In this document: one piece after another, positions 49,590-62,462 of the stretch
How positions within the stretch are numbered: position 1 is the first letter of the stretch
Layout: each line of letters starts with the position of its first letter
NCBI RefSeq assembly: GCF_014066305.1
Contig: NW_023501054.1
Coordinates: 120,001 to 184,000, forward strand
Direction of reading: 5' to 3'
Source: Letharia columbiana
Taxonomy: Eukaryota > Ascomycota > Lecanoromycetes > Lecanorales > Parmeliaceae
DNA: 64,000 nt
Made by a program: the position numbers and the translations under genes
Notes under the pieces: generated by a model
Told to the model about the DNA's origin: nothing
Databases searched by the model: none
What the model saw: the letters and a program-made list of their open reading frames with translations, nothing else

Positions 49590-52405
49590 TTATTATATAT
49601 TTAAGATTAAATTATCTCTCTTCGCATATTTCGATTTAACATCTTATTATTTAAGCTATTTAAGTTATTTAATATTAAATAGTAATTATAAATCTTTTTA
49701 TTTTTCTATAATAGCTATATTACTCTATTATCTACTTAAATATTTCATTATTTCTTTTAATTAATATCTAGGTTTATAGAGCGAAAGAATCTTATTAAGA
49801 TTATATCTATATTTATAAAGCGTTTAATAGAGACTAGAAAGCGAGATTCGTTATTATCCTCGAAAGGCTATACTATTATATTATTATAATTCTTAAAGAA
49901 AATCGTTAAGAAATATTAGAGAGTTTTATAGTTTAAATACTCTTATTTAAGTTACTATAAGTCTATTAATATTATTTAAGATTAATTAAATAAAGAAGAA
50001 AAATATATTAGACTAATAATAAGATTAACGATAGAGAAACTTATAAAAATAATTAATTTTTTAATATATTTATATATATCCTCTTCGAGAGTATTAATTA
50101 GCTACTTTAAAGCGATAAGCTTAGAAATATTTTATATTAACTCGTCTAGATAGTAATTATAAATACTATATTCTAAGTACTAAAGCTAATTATCTTTCTT
50201 ATTATCTAGCTTTATAAAATTTAATTATTATTATCTTATCTTATAATAGTTCTTATTATTTCGATACTTAAAATTAATTAGCTTCAATTAATATTATTTA
50301 AAGAAATTAAGAATATTTAAAATTATTATTATTATCTAAAGCTTATAGACTCTATTAAAATATAAGTTATAGATAGAGTTAAAGATATTATAATCTTAAA
50401 TTATAATCTTCTTATATTATATAATATACTCCGCTTTAATCTAATTCTAAATAATTCGATTAATATTCTATAATATCTTTCTCTAATCCTCGCTTAATAT
50501 ATAGATAATCTTTCTTATCTTATATAATAAAAGTTTAATAAGCAAAGTATCGCTATTAATAGTTCTTATTTTCGCTATTTATTTAATTATTAATTTATCT
50601 AGAATCATCTATATTTTATTAATATTTCTCTTTAACTCCTTATTCGATAGACTACGTAAACGAGCTTTCATATTCTCTATTCACTTTTTAATCTTATGAT
50701 ATACTTTCTCTATTATCGTTAATATAACGAAATCTATTCTCTATTATAGCTACTTTATTAAGAGAACTATCGCTACTATATTTATAAAGAATTTAATTTA
50801 TAATATAGCTAAGTATTTATATACGAATAATAGATAATACTTATACTTCTTCGCTAGTCTATTATAATATACTCACCTCTTCTTATATAATTTTCATATA
50901 CTTATAAAGTCGTCGATTATAATTTTAAACTACTCTATCTTATAGATATTAATTAATATAAAAATTAAGATAATATCTAACTTTATATTATAGAACTTAT
51001 TAACATAAATCTAATCGATAGCGAAGTTATATTCGAATTTCTCTTTATCTTTAATTATAACTTTTATATAATTCTTATATAACTCGAGAGTTATTAAAAT
51101 TAAGAATTTCTCTTATTTAGATTAAGCTTAATCGTCGACTATATATTTAAGTAATTTAATATTTATAAAAATCAAAAACTTAGCGCTAACTTCACGATAT
51201 CGAGTTAATTTATATATATAAAATACGCGAAGTTATATAATATCGCGATCGTCGAGATCTATAAGCTTAATAATTTTCGTAAATTAGTTTACGAAAGTCT
51301 TTACTAAAACGATAATAAGAAAGAATTCTATTTTAAATATTATTTAGACTATATAGTTCGCTTCGTCTTTATATAAATAAGTAATATTAAATATCTTAAT
51401 CGAAGAGTATTAAGACTATTAATTCTTTTAAATAAATCTCGATATAAAATATTTACCCGCGAAGGAAGACTTTTTAAAAACTTCGACGATAGTAATATCT
51501 TAATATTCTTTAAGAATATTAAATTATAGAGTAAGTTATTATTTAAATATTTAACTTATTAATAGTATTAAAGTTTAAAGAAATATTTATATTAGCGAGT
51601 TAAATAAAAGAATTAGATATATTTATCTTATTAAAATCGAGTTTATTTATATTAATAACTTCTTTATAGATATTTATTTAAAAATATCGCTATATTAAAT
51701 CGTAGAGTTAATAAACCTTTAAAATAATAGAAATTAATATCTCTCGCGAATTTAAGACGTAATCTAAATCTCTAAATATTCGAGTATTATTAATATTTAT
51801 ATTATTATAATTAAACTATAAGACTTACTTTATAATTTACTAAGTTATATTAAATTACTAAAATCTCTCTTTCTTATTAAGCTTTATCTTTCTATTATAT
51901 TAATTAATATAAAGAATAAATAACTAATAATACTCGAATATATACTCTAATATTAGATCTCTATCGCCGATCTTTATATTATTCTATATCTTTCTTTAAC
52001 TTATAATCTTATTAATCTTAATATTATAAGAGTTAGCTAATCGAAGAGCGTAATCTTATTTAATTAAGAGCTTTATTAATATAGTATCTTCTATTATTAA
52101 ACGCTTTCTCTCTTATAATAAGAGTACGTTATTACTCTTATAAGTTTTAAGTATAATAACGTTATCTATTAAATTATTAACGAACTTCTTTTATAAAAAA
52201 TAACGATAAACTTATAATTAAAGATTATTCTTATTTAAGCTAATATTAATAAGTCGAGAATCTATCTTATTTTCTTTATAGATATTAAGTAAATTAGATA
52301 ATAAGATCGAAGATTAAGCGATAATAGAATAGAGAAAAAGCGAAATTTCGATAGAATTAAATTAAGATAGAGTATTATAAAGATTAAGAGAGATTAAAAA
52401 CTTCG
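49590..52405 (+). repeat. 2.8 kb direct repeat, copy 2
   Basis: Second copy of the 46060-48878 unit. The TATCTCTC landmark is at 49613. Flanks differ from those of copy 1 after about 52405. Confidence 0.75.
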
Positions 52406-55329
52406 AGATTTACTTTAACTTAATAGAAGAAAAAATTAGATACTCGAGTATCTTAGAGAGTCGTTAAGATTAAGAATATAAGTATATTAATAAATCTCGC
52501 GAAGTTTTAAAGATATTAGCTTTAATATCTAACGTCTTAATCGAAGCTAGAATTAATATTAATACTTATTATTAATATAGAGAAGCGAGATTAATAAACC
52601 TTTAATTACGCGCTATAAGAATATTCGCTATTTAAATATATATACTCGCTTTTAATACTTATACGCCTTTTATAAATTATTATTATTATCTATAATTAAG
52701 CTCGTATTATTTATTTTATAAATTAGATAAAATAGTATTATAGAATTTTCGTTAATATCGTCTTAAAATCATTTTAATCGAAGATAAGTAATAAAAGCTT
52801 TAAGACTAAGTTACTCTTAGAATTAAGAAATTACTATTAAATTATCTATTAACTTCTAAATAGAGATAAACTTATACTTATTTAAATTATTAATAATAAT
52901 AAATTAGAGAAAATTAATACTAAAGGAGTTTTTAGTTAATAGTTTACTAAATTAATAGAAGTTTATTAATCTCTTAATCGTTAAGAGCTTCTAAGTCTTC
53001 ATATATTCATCTTTCTATATTTTTATTAATTCCCTCTTAAATAATCGCTTCTCTTACTTTATAAATATCTTATTAATTAATAAGATTAATTTATATAAGA
53101 ATTTAAGAAGAAAGCTAGAGTCTTACGCGATTATATAATTAGAAATAGATAGCGACTAAATAGTCTCGCTTATAATAATATTAACCTTTCCCTTATACGA
53201 TCTTATAAACTTTTTCTAAAGACCTTCATATCTTAGTTAACGCGAGAACTTCTCTTTTACTACTTTAAATATAAACTCTAAAAATCAAAGTCCTTTACGA
53301 ATATTATCTCGATTCGTAATAACGCCTAACTTAATAACGTTAATTTTAAAATAGAAATCGATTTTAATAGACGCTACTATTATAAGTATATTATTTAAAA
53401 AAAGTATAAGTATTAATATAATAATATATATAATGCGATAATAAGAAAACGCGTATTAGATTAAGTAAGATATAAGATAAAAGAAATTCAAATAAGGTTA
53501 TAGGGTTCGAGTCGGACATTCAACGTTATTTTTCGAAATATATATTATATCTTTAATTAACTTTAATTAATTATAAGTAGACTTCGATTAATATTAACTT
53601 TATTAATAACTATCTCGATAGCCTTAATTAAATATTAATATACTATATCTTCGATTAACTTTAATTAATTATTAGTAGAAACTTTAATAAGAGCTTCGAC
53701 TAGCGTTAAAATTAATAACGCGTATATCGATAATAAAAGTACGAATTTCGCTACTATATCTACTAAAAATATAAATTTATTTAATAATAATATAGATTTT
53801 CTAAGATCTATTCTCTACTAGTAATTTCGAGATTAATAATCTTCGATAGAATTTAAGCGATAATAATTACTTTAATAATTAGTATTTCGAAAACTAATAC
53901 TTATTTTAACTCTTTAATATAAGAGATAATAGTAAAATATAGCGACTAATAAATACTATATCTATATAATTTTTATTTACTCTTTAATCGATTAGTAGAT
54001 AATTAAGTTCCTTTTTCAGCAGATATACTAATCTTCTTTCTTTTTTATATCTACAAAAATCGATTAATTAGATTATCTTCTCTTCGAATATATATAACTC
54101 TTAATAATTCATTTAACTTTAATCGTTTATATCTAAAAGACTTTTATTCTAATATAAAGATATATTAGCTAGTTAAATATAATAAAATAACTATATATTA
54201 TAGATAACGATAAATAGACTTAATATATTTCTTTTATAATACTTAAGATTATTTTTAAAGATACTACTATCTAAATTAAACGATTTAAATTAAAGTAAAA
54301 TTAATTTCTTTTATATAAAATATATACCCCTAAATTATATACTCTATAGACGACTTTACTATTTTAAAATAAATATATAAATATAATTTTATATATATAA
54401 AAGCGCTTTAATCATATACGTATTAAATATAAAGGAATATTTAAAAGTAATAAAAGTATTTCTTCTCTAAATAGCTCGTTATAGACTCTTTCTTTTTATA
54501 AATATCTATTAATATAAAATATTTTTTATATATAAATTTATAAACATCTTTTATATAATTATAAAGAATATAAAGTTAAAATTAAGCTTCGCGATAAGTA
54601 AGGCTAGAGTAATAATATATATTTATTAAGACGTTAATATATTATTAATTACTAAAGAATATATATCTTATAATTAATTAATAATAGATAAGAGAATATA
54701 TATCGAGTATATCGCTTCTATAAAAAATAATATAAAAATAGTAGTAGACTTATCAGATATCTACGAGATTATAGAAAGCGAAAACTAATTCTTTTATACG
54801 CGTTTTTCGATATTACGAATCGCGATATAGTTAATAATATTAATAATCTAATAACTCTAATTACTGTAAGAGAAGAAGATATATATTTACTTAAAGATAA
54901 TATAATTGCGAATTCGATATTATAATAGTAATTAAACGAGTAGAAGATAGAGAAAGAGAGAATAAACGCGATATAAATAATAAATCTAGATAATAAGATA
55001 ATAGTACCCCTTACCTCTATAATAGACTTAAGTTATAATACTATAATTTCATCTTTAATAATTAACTCTATAAAATTATATTTAAGAGAGCGAGATATTA
55101 GAAAACTAATAAAACTATAATTCGAATCGAAGTCTCTTAGTTAAATGAAATCGATATCTAATTATTAAACTAAATCGAACGTTAAGTCGATATTTAATAT
55201 AAACAATTTTTGAAATTTATTTAAATTCTAAGAAGATTATGCGCTAGCGCTATAGTTTCTTAAATTAAGACTCTTCGATAATAATATTAATAAGTTCTTT
55301 TACGATATTTATTTATAGCGATTTCAAGA
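52406..55329. repeat. RIP-degraded AT-rich DNA into which the chromovirus inserted
   Basis: Stop-filled AT-rich sequence with no readable element. It is interrupted at 55330-55334 by the chromovirus insertion and presumably continues at 62463. A small GC-richer patch occurs near 53505-53530 without recognised function. Confidence 0.5.
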
Positions 55330-55334
55330 CGATT

Positions 55335-55609
55335 TATTAGGCCTAATACGTTATAAGCCTTAACGCTACTTATACTAAGGCGCTAATATCGCATGTGCTA
55401 CGTTAGAATTCCTTTTAGAATTCAGTTTTAATAATATACTCTATATATCTAGGGGCTTAGCGAATATAGATCTACTTCGCATACCTCGAAGTTTTAATAT
55501 TTCTTAGAAATTAATTCTACTATCAAATATACTATTAAACTCTATAACGATACTATATCTTTTATAGTCTATATTTACTAGCTAATCATTAGTAGACTAC
55601 GCCCTTATA
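55335..55609 (+). repeat. 5' LTR of the chromovirus
   Basis: Starts TATTAG (TGTTAG after a G-to-A change) and ends CTTATA (CA altered to TA). Same length as the 3' LTR, and differences are almost all transitions. Confidence 0.88.
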
Positions 55610-55699
55610 ATTCTAATCTCTCTACCTTTTAAAGAAAAAGACCCATTATCATTACAATATCGAGTTTACCTCTAGATCGTATAATAAAAAACGAAGATA

Positions 55700-56800
55700 A
55701 TATCGAGAGCCGCTATAGCGCCGATAATAAGTTTAAGAATTTTTTATTAGTAAAAGATCTTACTATAGAAGAACGTCTTATAATCATTAAGATCGAAAAT
55801 TATCGTCTAAAATAAGAATAAGAATTAGCTATATTAAAGGCTCGTAATCGCGAGCTTTATAATATTAGCTTATCGTCTATAACTAGCGAAGGTTTATCTA
55901 CATCGATTACTATCGCGCCTCTAGCGAATATATTAATTAAGACGAAAATACTTTACTCTAAAAAAATATATTTTTATAAAGATATTAGTAAGGGAGAGTA
56001 TCTACGCTAATTCCGCGAAGTCGAAATTAAGTTTCTTATAAGTTTTAAATATTTTATTATTAACTAATTAAGGATTATTTATTATATATAATTCTTAAAA
56101 GATAACTCTAATACTTAATAATATAAATACTATTAAACCTATAATCTAGAGAGTATAACTTTTAAATTTTTTAAGTAGTTTCTACTTGATTTAATGGCGG
56201 ATTTAATAAACCGCTATCTTCTCATCTATAAAAAGTAGAAGGAAGTTAAATAACGCTTTAATTAGAAGATATCTATTTTTAAAGTCTATTTAAAGAAGCT
56301 AGAGGCCTATATAACCTTATTTTCTAAGAAATATTAAGCTAATTTCTTCTTAGCTAAATTTAGATTAGAGCTTAAGAATAAGATTTTAAATACTAGTAGT
56401 ATATCGAAATAATAAGAAAAAATTCTTATCTAGGCTATTATATAGAAAAAGATTTTAAAATATATACGCTTTAACGGTAATTCCTATTCGAAATCTTCGA
56501 GGAGGTTCGCTAAGGATAAGCTTCTAGAGAATTAAATTTTAAAGTCTAAATTAGTTTTAAACGGTAACGCTTATATAGCGCGTATTTAAGACGATAGCGT
56601 AAAGCGTAAAGTCGAATTCTTTAATCTTAATTATAAGAAGAATAGTTATTTTTATTATAATAAATAGGGTTATTAAATATCTAAGTATTTAAATCTCGAT
56701 AAATCGTTTATAGTCTATATCGGCGTAGTATTAATAAAAAAAGATTAAGCTTTATAATCGCCTTAGAAGCGAAATAAGAATAATAATTAATAAAGATAAT
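55700..56800 (+). pseudogene. Broken gag of the chromovirus
   Basis: Begins after the 5' LTR and leader, with charged helical text (for example KARNRELYNI near 55830-55860). It ends in a zinc knuckle at 56647-56688 that keeps the exact CX2CX4HX4C spacing, with Tyr codons at all four ligand positions. In-frame stops show it cannot be translated. Confidence 0.65.
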
Positions 56801-57299
56801 TTCTTCTATTCTTATAAAGGGGTAAATAAAGCTTTAGAGTAAATAGAGGTAACTCGTTACTCTACTCAATACTAAAGCGTATATTAATTTAATTTCGTAA
56901 AAGTTCGTAATTTAATAAAACTTAAAATCTTACGATACTATCTTATTATAATCGAAAGCGCTAAGCGATTAAAGTATATATTACTATAATGCGTATTAAC
57001 TAAATTATTAATTAGTAGATAGCTAGAGTTAAAATAGAAAGTATAATATACTTTTCTATATCATTAATTAAAAAGACTTTAATATTATATTAAATATATT
57101 CGAGCTAAATTAATTATAAATACTACTAAATCTAATAGCGAAGTAATAGCGATTTAAAGTCAACGCTAGTAAATTATAGATTAAAGAATCGACTAAATTT
57201 ACTTAAATTATCGAATAGAAGTTAAATATATTTATAATCGTATACGCCGCGATAACGCGAAGCGAATTAAAAAATAAATATAATCTAAAGCTTTCTTAG

Positions 57300-60200
57300 A
57301 AGTTACTAGAGTTTAACAACGTTTTTTTTAATAAAAAAATAAAGATCTTATTTATACTTAAGTAGAGAGATTATATTATTAAGATTAAGAGTAATAAAAA
57401 GTCGCTATATAGTCTTTTATATAATTTATCTTAAATAAAATTAGCGAAGCTACGACGCTATTTAAAAAACTCCCTTTAGAAAGATTAGATTCATCACTCG
57501 ACTTTCTTAGCCGAAGTATTAATTCTTTTTATTCTTAAAAAGAATAGAAGGCTTTATTTTTACGTTGATTATCGAAGCCTAAACGCGATAACTATTAAAA
57601 ATTAATACTCGCTATCTCTAATTACTAAGACTCTAAACCGCTTATATAAAGTTAAAGTCTTTACAAAGCTAAATCTTAAGAATATCTATTATCGAATTCG
57701 GATTAAAGAAAATAACGAGTGAAAAACAGCGTTCCGCAGTCGCTACGACTACTTCGAATATTTAATTATACCTTTTAGACTCGCTAATATATTAATAACT
57801 TTTTAAGTATATATTAATAGAGCCCTTATAAATCTAATAAATATAATATATATAGTATATTTAAATAATATTCTAATTTATAGTATTAATCTAGCGGAGT
57901 ATTAACGATATATTAAGTAAGTACTTAAACGTCTACGCCAGTTTTAACTATATATTAATCTAAAGAAATATTAATTCTATATTAAACGAATTAAGTTTCT
58001 AAAGTTTATTATATCTATCGAAGGTGTCGTAATAAATTAAAAACGTATCGCTATTATTAAGAAGTGGCTAAAATTAAAAAGTTATTAGAATATATAAGTC
58101 TTTTTAGACTTTATTAATTTCTATCGATAATTTATCTATAATTATTTTAGTATAATAGCGTTACTTACTAATTTACTTAAAGAAAGTAAAAATAATAAGA
58201 AATTTAAATTGCTAGAGTAGATAGACGACGCGGAGCTAGCGTTTTAATAACTTTAAAGTACTTTTATAACCGCGCCGTTTCTACGTTACTACGATCTAAA
58301 TTTAAAGCTATATCTTAAAACCGACACTTTTAACTTCGATATAAAGACTATACTTTTATAATCAAATAAAAATAATTACTAATAATTAATAATATTCTAA
58401 TCTAAAAAAATAATTTCTATAGAGTAAAACTATAAGACCTATAATTAAGAGCTACTCGCTATTATAGCATTTATAAAATAATAGCGTTACTATCTAGAAG
58501 ATAATACGTTTTATATTAAGATCTTAACGAATTATAATAACCTTAAAGACTTTATAAAGTAGAAGAAATTAAACTCTAGATAAACCCGTTAAACGCTAAA
58601 GTTAGCTATTTATAACTTTAAGATTTTTCATTAAATAGATAAATTAAACTCTATTAACTTACTATCGCGACGCCTTAACTATAAAAAAACTTCGTTATTA
58701 AATATTAAACTTTTATCGATATTATAGAATAAATTTATACTTTAAATTAGCGGCGAGTAATTATAAAGAAATAAGGAGATTATAGCGGTAATAGTATCTA
58801 TATTTCGCATTATCGGCGTTTAGATAATTATTTCTAAAAGAAAGTCTAAGATCATATAAGAGACTACTTATAACGTATTTTAAAGATTAATAAAAATATT
58901 AATTTAAGATCTATAAGCCTATAATAATTAAGTAAGCTTTTTTCGAATTAATATTAATAAGCTAGCGGTTAAGCGTCGCGTATATAACCAAATATAAATC
59001 TTAGACTTCGAGAGACTATTAAGATATAATAATCGCCTTTATATCTCTAGAAATAAAGCCTTAAAAAAAGAGCTTATTAATAAATATTATAATAATTCAT
59101 TATTAAAATACTTTAGCGCTGCGAAGACGTATAAGCTACTTATCTATAAATATTATTAAAACGAAAATCTAAAGTAAGTTATCGACTATATTAAGATATA
59201 TAACGTTTACTAATAAATTAAAGCTTTACGATATCGCTTATATAGCGAGTTAAGCTCGCTTCTCATTACTATTAAATTATAAAAGAAAATTTCTATAAAC
59301 TTTATTATCGACTTATTAGCGAGTAAGTATAAGAATATTATCTATAATACTATTCTAGTTATAATAAATTAATTTACAAAAATAATAAGATATATTTCTA
59401 TATTTATTATAATCGATATCACTTAGCTAGTAGAAGTATTTTATTTCGAAATAGTATATCGCTATAATATATTAAACGATATTATTAGTAATAGAGGCTC
59501 TATATTTACTAGTAGCTTCTAGTCCGCCATTTACTTTTATTTTAAAATTAAGCGATATCTAAGCACTATCTTTTATTCGTAAATCGATAAATAGACTAAG
59601 CGGCAAAATCAGATACTAGAATACTTTTTACGCGTATTTACTAATAATAAACAAAACGTTTAAACGAAATAACTATTAATAATAGAGTTCGCTTATATAA
59701 ACAGTTAATATTCCTCTATCGAAACGATATCGTTCTTTCTAATATACAAATATTATCCTAAAATCCGTTAGGAGATTAAAAACGACTTTATTAAGGGGGA
59801 GATACTCGCTATAAATAATAGAATAAAGAAGTTATAAGTATTAAGAAATAAGATAGTAGAGTGCTTTCGCAGCGTGGTTATAACTTAGTCTAAGTATTAT
59901 AATAAAATATATTAATCTTAAAGCTATAAAATAGATAATTTAGTAATACTAGCGACTAAGAATTTAAAATAAAAATATCTAAATAAGAAGTTATCTTATA
60001 AATTCGTAAAATTATTTTAGATTATAGATAAGATAGAGGCGTAAATATATTGTCTACTTCTATTCTCGACGTATAGAATCTATAATATCTTTTATATATT
60101 GTTACTTAAATCTTATTATCTTCGCGATTACGATAACGTAGCGAAAGTCTTTATATAAACTCTTAATCTTATTAATAATAATAAGCTTTAAGAGATTAAA

Positions 60201-60440
60201 GAAATTATTAATAAGATTAAGTATAAGAAAGGCGTTTAATATAAAGTTAAATAAACTAATTAAGATAAAGAGTATAATTAATAGCTATTAGATAATAAAC
60301 TTACTAATACTAACGAGCTAATTTAAGCTTATAAATAAATAAATAGTAAGCGAAAATATTAAGTAATAAATAATAAGTCTCTTATTACTAAAGAGCTTAA
60401 TTAATTATATAAATTAATAGCGAGTAAGCGAAGATAATAA
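57300..60440 (+). pseudogene. Broken pol of the chromovirus (RT, RNase H, integrase, chromodomain)
   Basis: Readable stretches: YFYVDYRSLNAITI (RT), KTAFRSRYDYFEYLIIPF with TGG-to-TGA and Gly-to-Asp changes, YLNNILIYS at 57858-57884 (both catalytic Asp now Asn), NFYR-FI after the palm, KTDTFNFDI (start of RNase H), ISNRGSIFTSSF and KRQNQILEYFLRVF (integrase core and its C-terminal side), then EIKEIINKIKYKKGV-YKVK (chromodomain). The order and spacing match a single gag-pol-type polyprotein. Confidence 0.85.
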
Positions 60441-62166
60441 AATTAGATATAATTATTAACTAGATTAAATATATTTCTAAATAATACTTATACTACGCGC
60501 GTACTTCTCTATACTTATTATTATTAAGATATAAATTAATAAAATAATTATATTATTTAGCTATCTACTAAACTTTACTATAAAGAAAATTTATTATATT
60601 AAGATATATACTATTAATATAGATATATTTTTATCTAGAGCAGCTATTAAAGAACTATTTAAAAATCTTACGCTAGTATTATTACTAAAAAAAAGATTAT
60701 TATTTAAATATTCTCCGCTATCTTAGTATTAGATCTCGAGTTAAATTTATTAATTTAATTCTCTAATAAGGAGATAGTTAAAGTATAGTCTTCGTGTTAA
60801 TACTCGTTAATATTCATTATATATCGATAAAGGCTCTCAAGCTTCTTCTCTAATAACTCGTTTATTTCCTTTAATTTCTCTATACGCTTATATACCGCTA
60901 TAAGCTAGCCTTAAAGATCTACAATTATAATAGAGATAGCTGAAGTTATCGCCATTATATATCTCTATAACTTACGCTATTAAGTAATCTTCTTATTAAG
61001 CTTAATCTATCGATGAGATAACTTTTAAGATTATCTAACGCGATAATAACGTTATATTAATTTTCTTACCTACGCTTAAAGATATAGAAGAATTTTAATA
61101 TAGCGACTAATACTACGCTTTCTAGTCTTATAATTATTATAGAGAAGAGACTTATCTTAAATATATAAATCGTCGCCTCGATAAAAGCAAGTCCTATATA
61201 ATAAATTAGATATTAGAACTTATTAGTAGATATATATGCGAAGCGATAATAATAGAAATAGTTAAGGATTAGTAGTCGCGTCTATAAGACGACTATATAC
61301 TTACTATTAAAGTTATTATTATTATTAAAAAAGAGTATTATAAAATTATCAGCCTACGTATTAACGCGATTAATAATAATAAGATACTTACGATAAAGAG
61401 AAGCAGATTACTAATATAATAAGATATACTATACTTACGTTAGTATTAATATCGACGTTATTATATTAGAGTAAGTACTTATAAGAGAGACGTTAGAAGT
61501 TACGAAGAATAAAAATAAATAATTTAAAAGAAGTTTTTATATTCTTTATTATAGCGCTACTATTAGCGGGTAGTATCTAGTAATATAAATAATAGCGATA
61601 TAGTAATATTTTACTATTATCTATTAAATCACGTCGCCTAGCTATTATTATTATTTCTACTATTATTAATTAATAATCGAGAACATTATTACGAACGCGT
61701 CGCTCTATTAGTTATTTCCTTCGAATCTCTATAATAAAGGTTATTACTACGTTATTTCGCTATAAATACAATATATTATAGAAATAACATTACCTATAGA
61801 AAAACTCTTCTTTCTCCTTTTATCTATTAGATTTTCGAGATTTTATTATAAATTTCTAAATTTAATATTATTCGCTATAGAAGCTATTAACTAGCGCTAT
61901 AAAAACGTTAATACTAAGCGTATCGACTTACTATAGATTACTATTAATTAATATTATAAAAGCGATATTATTCTCGAAGATAGTATTAATATTATTATAT
62001 AATATATTAATAACGCGCCTACGGCGCGTAAGAGTTAATTCTATCGCGTTATTAAAATAATACTATAATTTTAATAGATTAACTCTTTTCCCTTATTTTT
62101 CTATTAGAATTTAAAGATTTTTTAATAAGTATTCTATCTTTACTTAGGCGCTTAGAGATTAAGATC
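60441..62166. other. Unexplained 1.7 kb between chromodomain and 3' LTR
   Basis: AT-rich sequence inside the chromovirus with stops in all frames and no recognised domain. Chromoviruses usually end soon after the chromodomain, so this is extra sequence: an additional lost reading frame, a long 3' untranslated region or a nested insertion. Confidence 0.5.
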
Positions 62167-62182
62167 TAGAAGAGAAGATAAT

Positions 62183-62457
62183 TATTAGATCTAATACGTT
62201 ATAGATCTTAGCGCTACTTACGCTAAGGCGCCGATATCGTATATATTACGTTAGAGTCCCTTTTAGAATCTAATTTTAATAATATATCTTATATATCTAG
62301 GGGCTTAACGAATATAGGTCTACTTTATATATCTCGAAGTTTTAGTATTTTTTAGAGATTAGTTCTACTATCAAATATACTATTAAATCCTATAACGACA
62401 CTATATCTTTTATAGTCTATGTCCGCTAGCTAACCGTTAGTAAACTACGCTCTTATA
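62183..62457 (+). repeat. 3' LTR of the chromovirus
   Basis: 275 bp partner of 55335-55609. It is preceded by an A/G-rich polypurine tract ending at 62182 and followed by the CGATT duplication. Confidence 0.88.
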
Positions 62458-62462
62458 CGATT

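Larger units (their letters stand above)
55335..62457 (+). mobile_element. Structurally complete Ty3/gypsy chromovirus, RIP-inactivated
   Basis: 7123 bp element with two 275 bp LTRs and the identical 5 bp sequence CGATT outside each end (55330-55334 and 62458-62462). The order on the plus strand is LTR, gag with zinc knuckle (56647-56688), a poorly readable stretch where protease would lie, reverse transcriptase (about 57500-58110), RNase H (about 58290-58640), integrase (about 59080-59830), chromodomain (about 60192-60330), unknown 3' region, polypurine tract (62167-62182), LTR. A chromodomain at the integrase C-terminus places it among the chromoviruses. Stops occur at former Trp/Gln/Arg codons and active-site Asp codons are changed, so it cannot be autonomous. 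Confidence 0.9.

Noticed and set aside
53505..53530. GGTTCGAGTC-like sequence in the desert that resembles a tRNA T-arm
   Set aside because: The bases flanking the loop do not pair as a five-base stem, and no acceptor or anticodon arm could be found.
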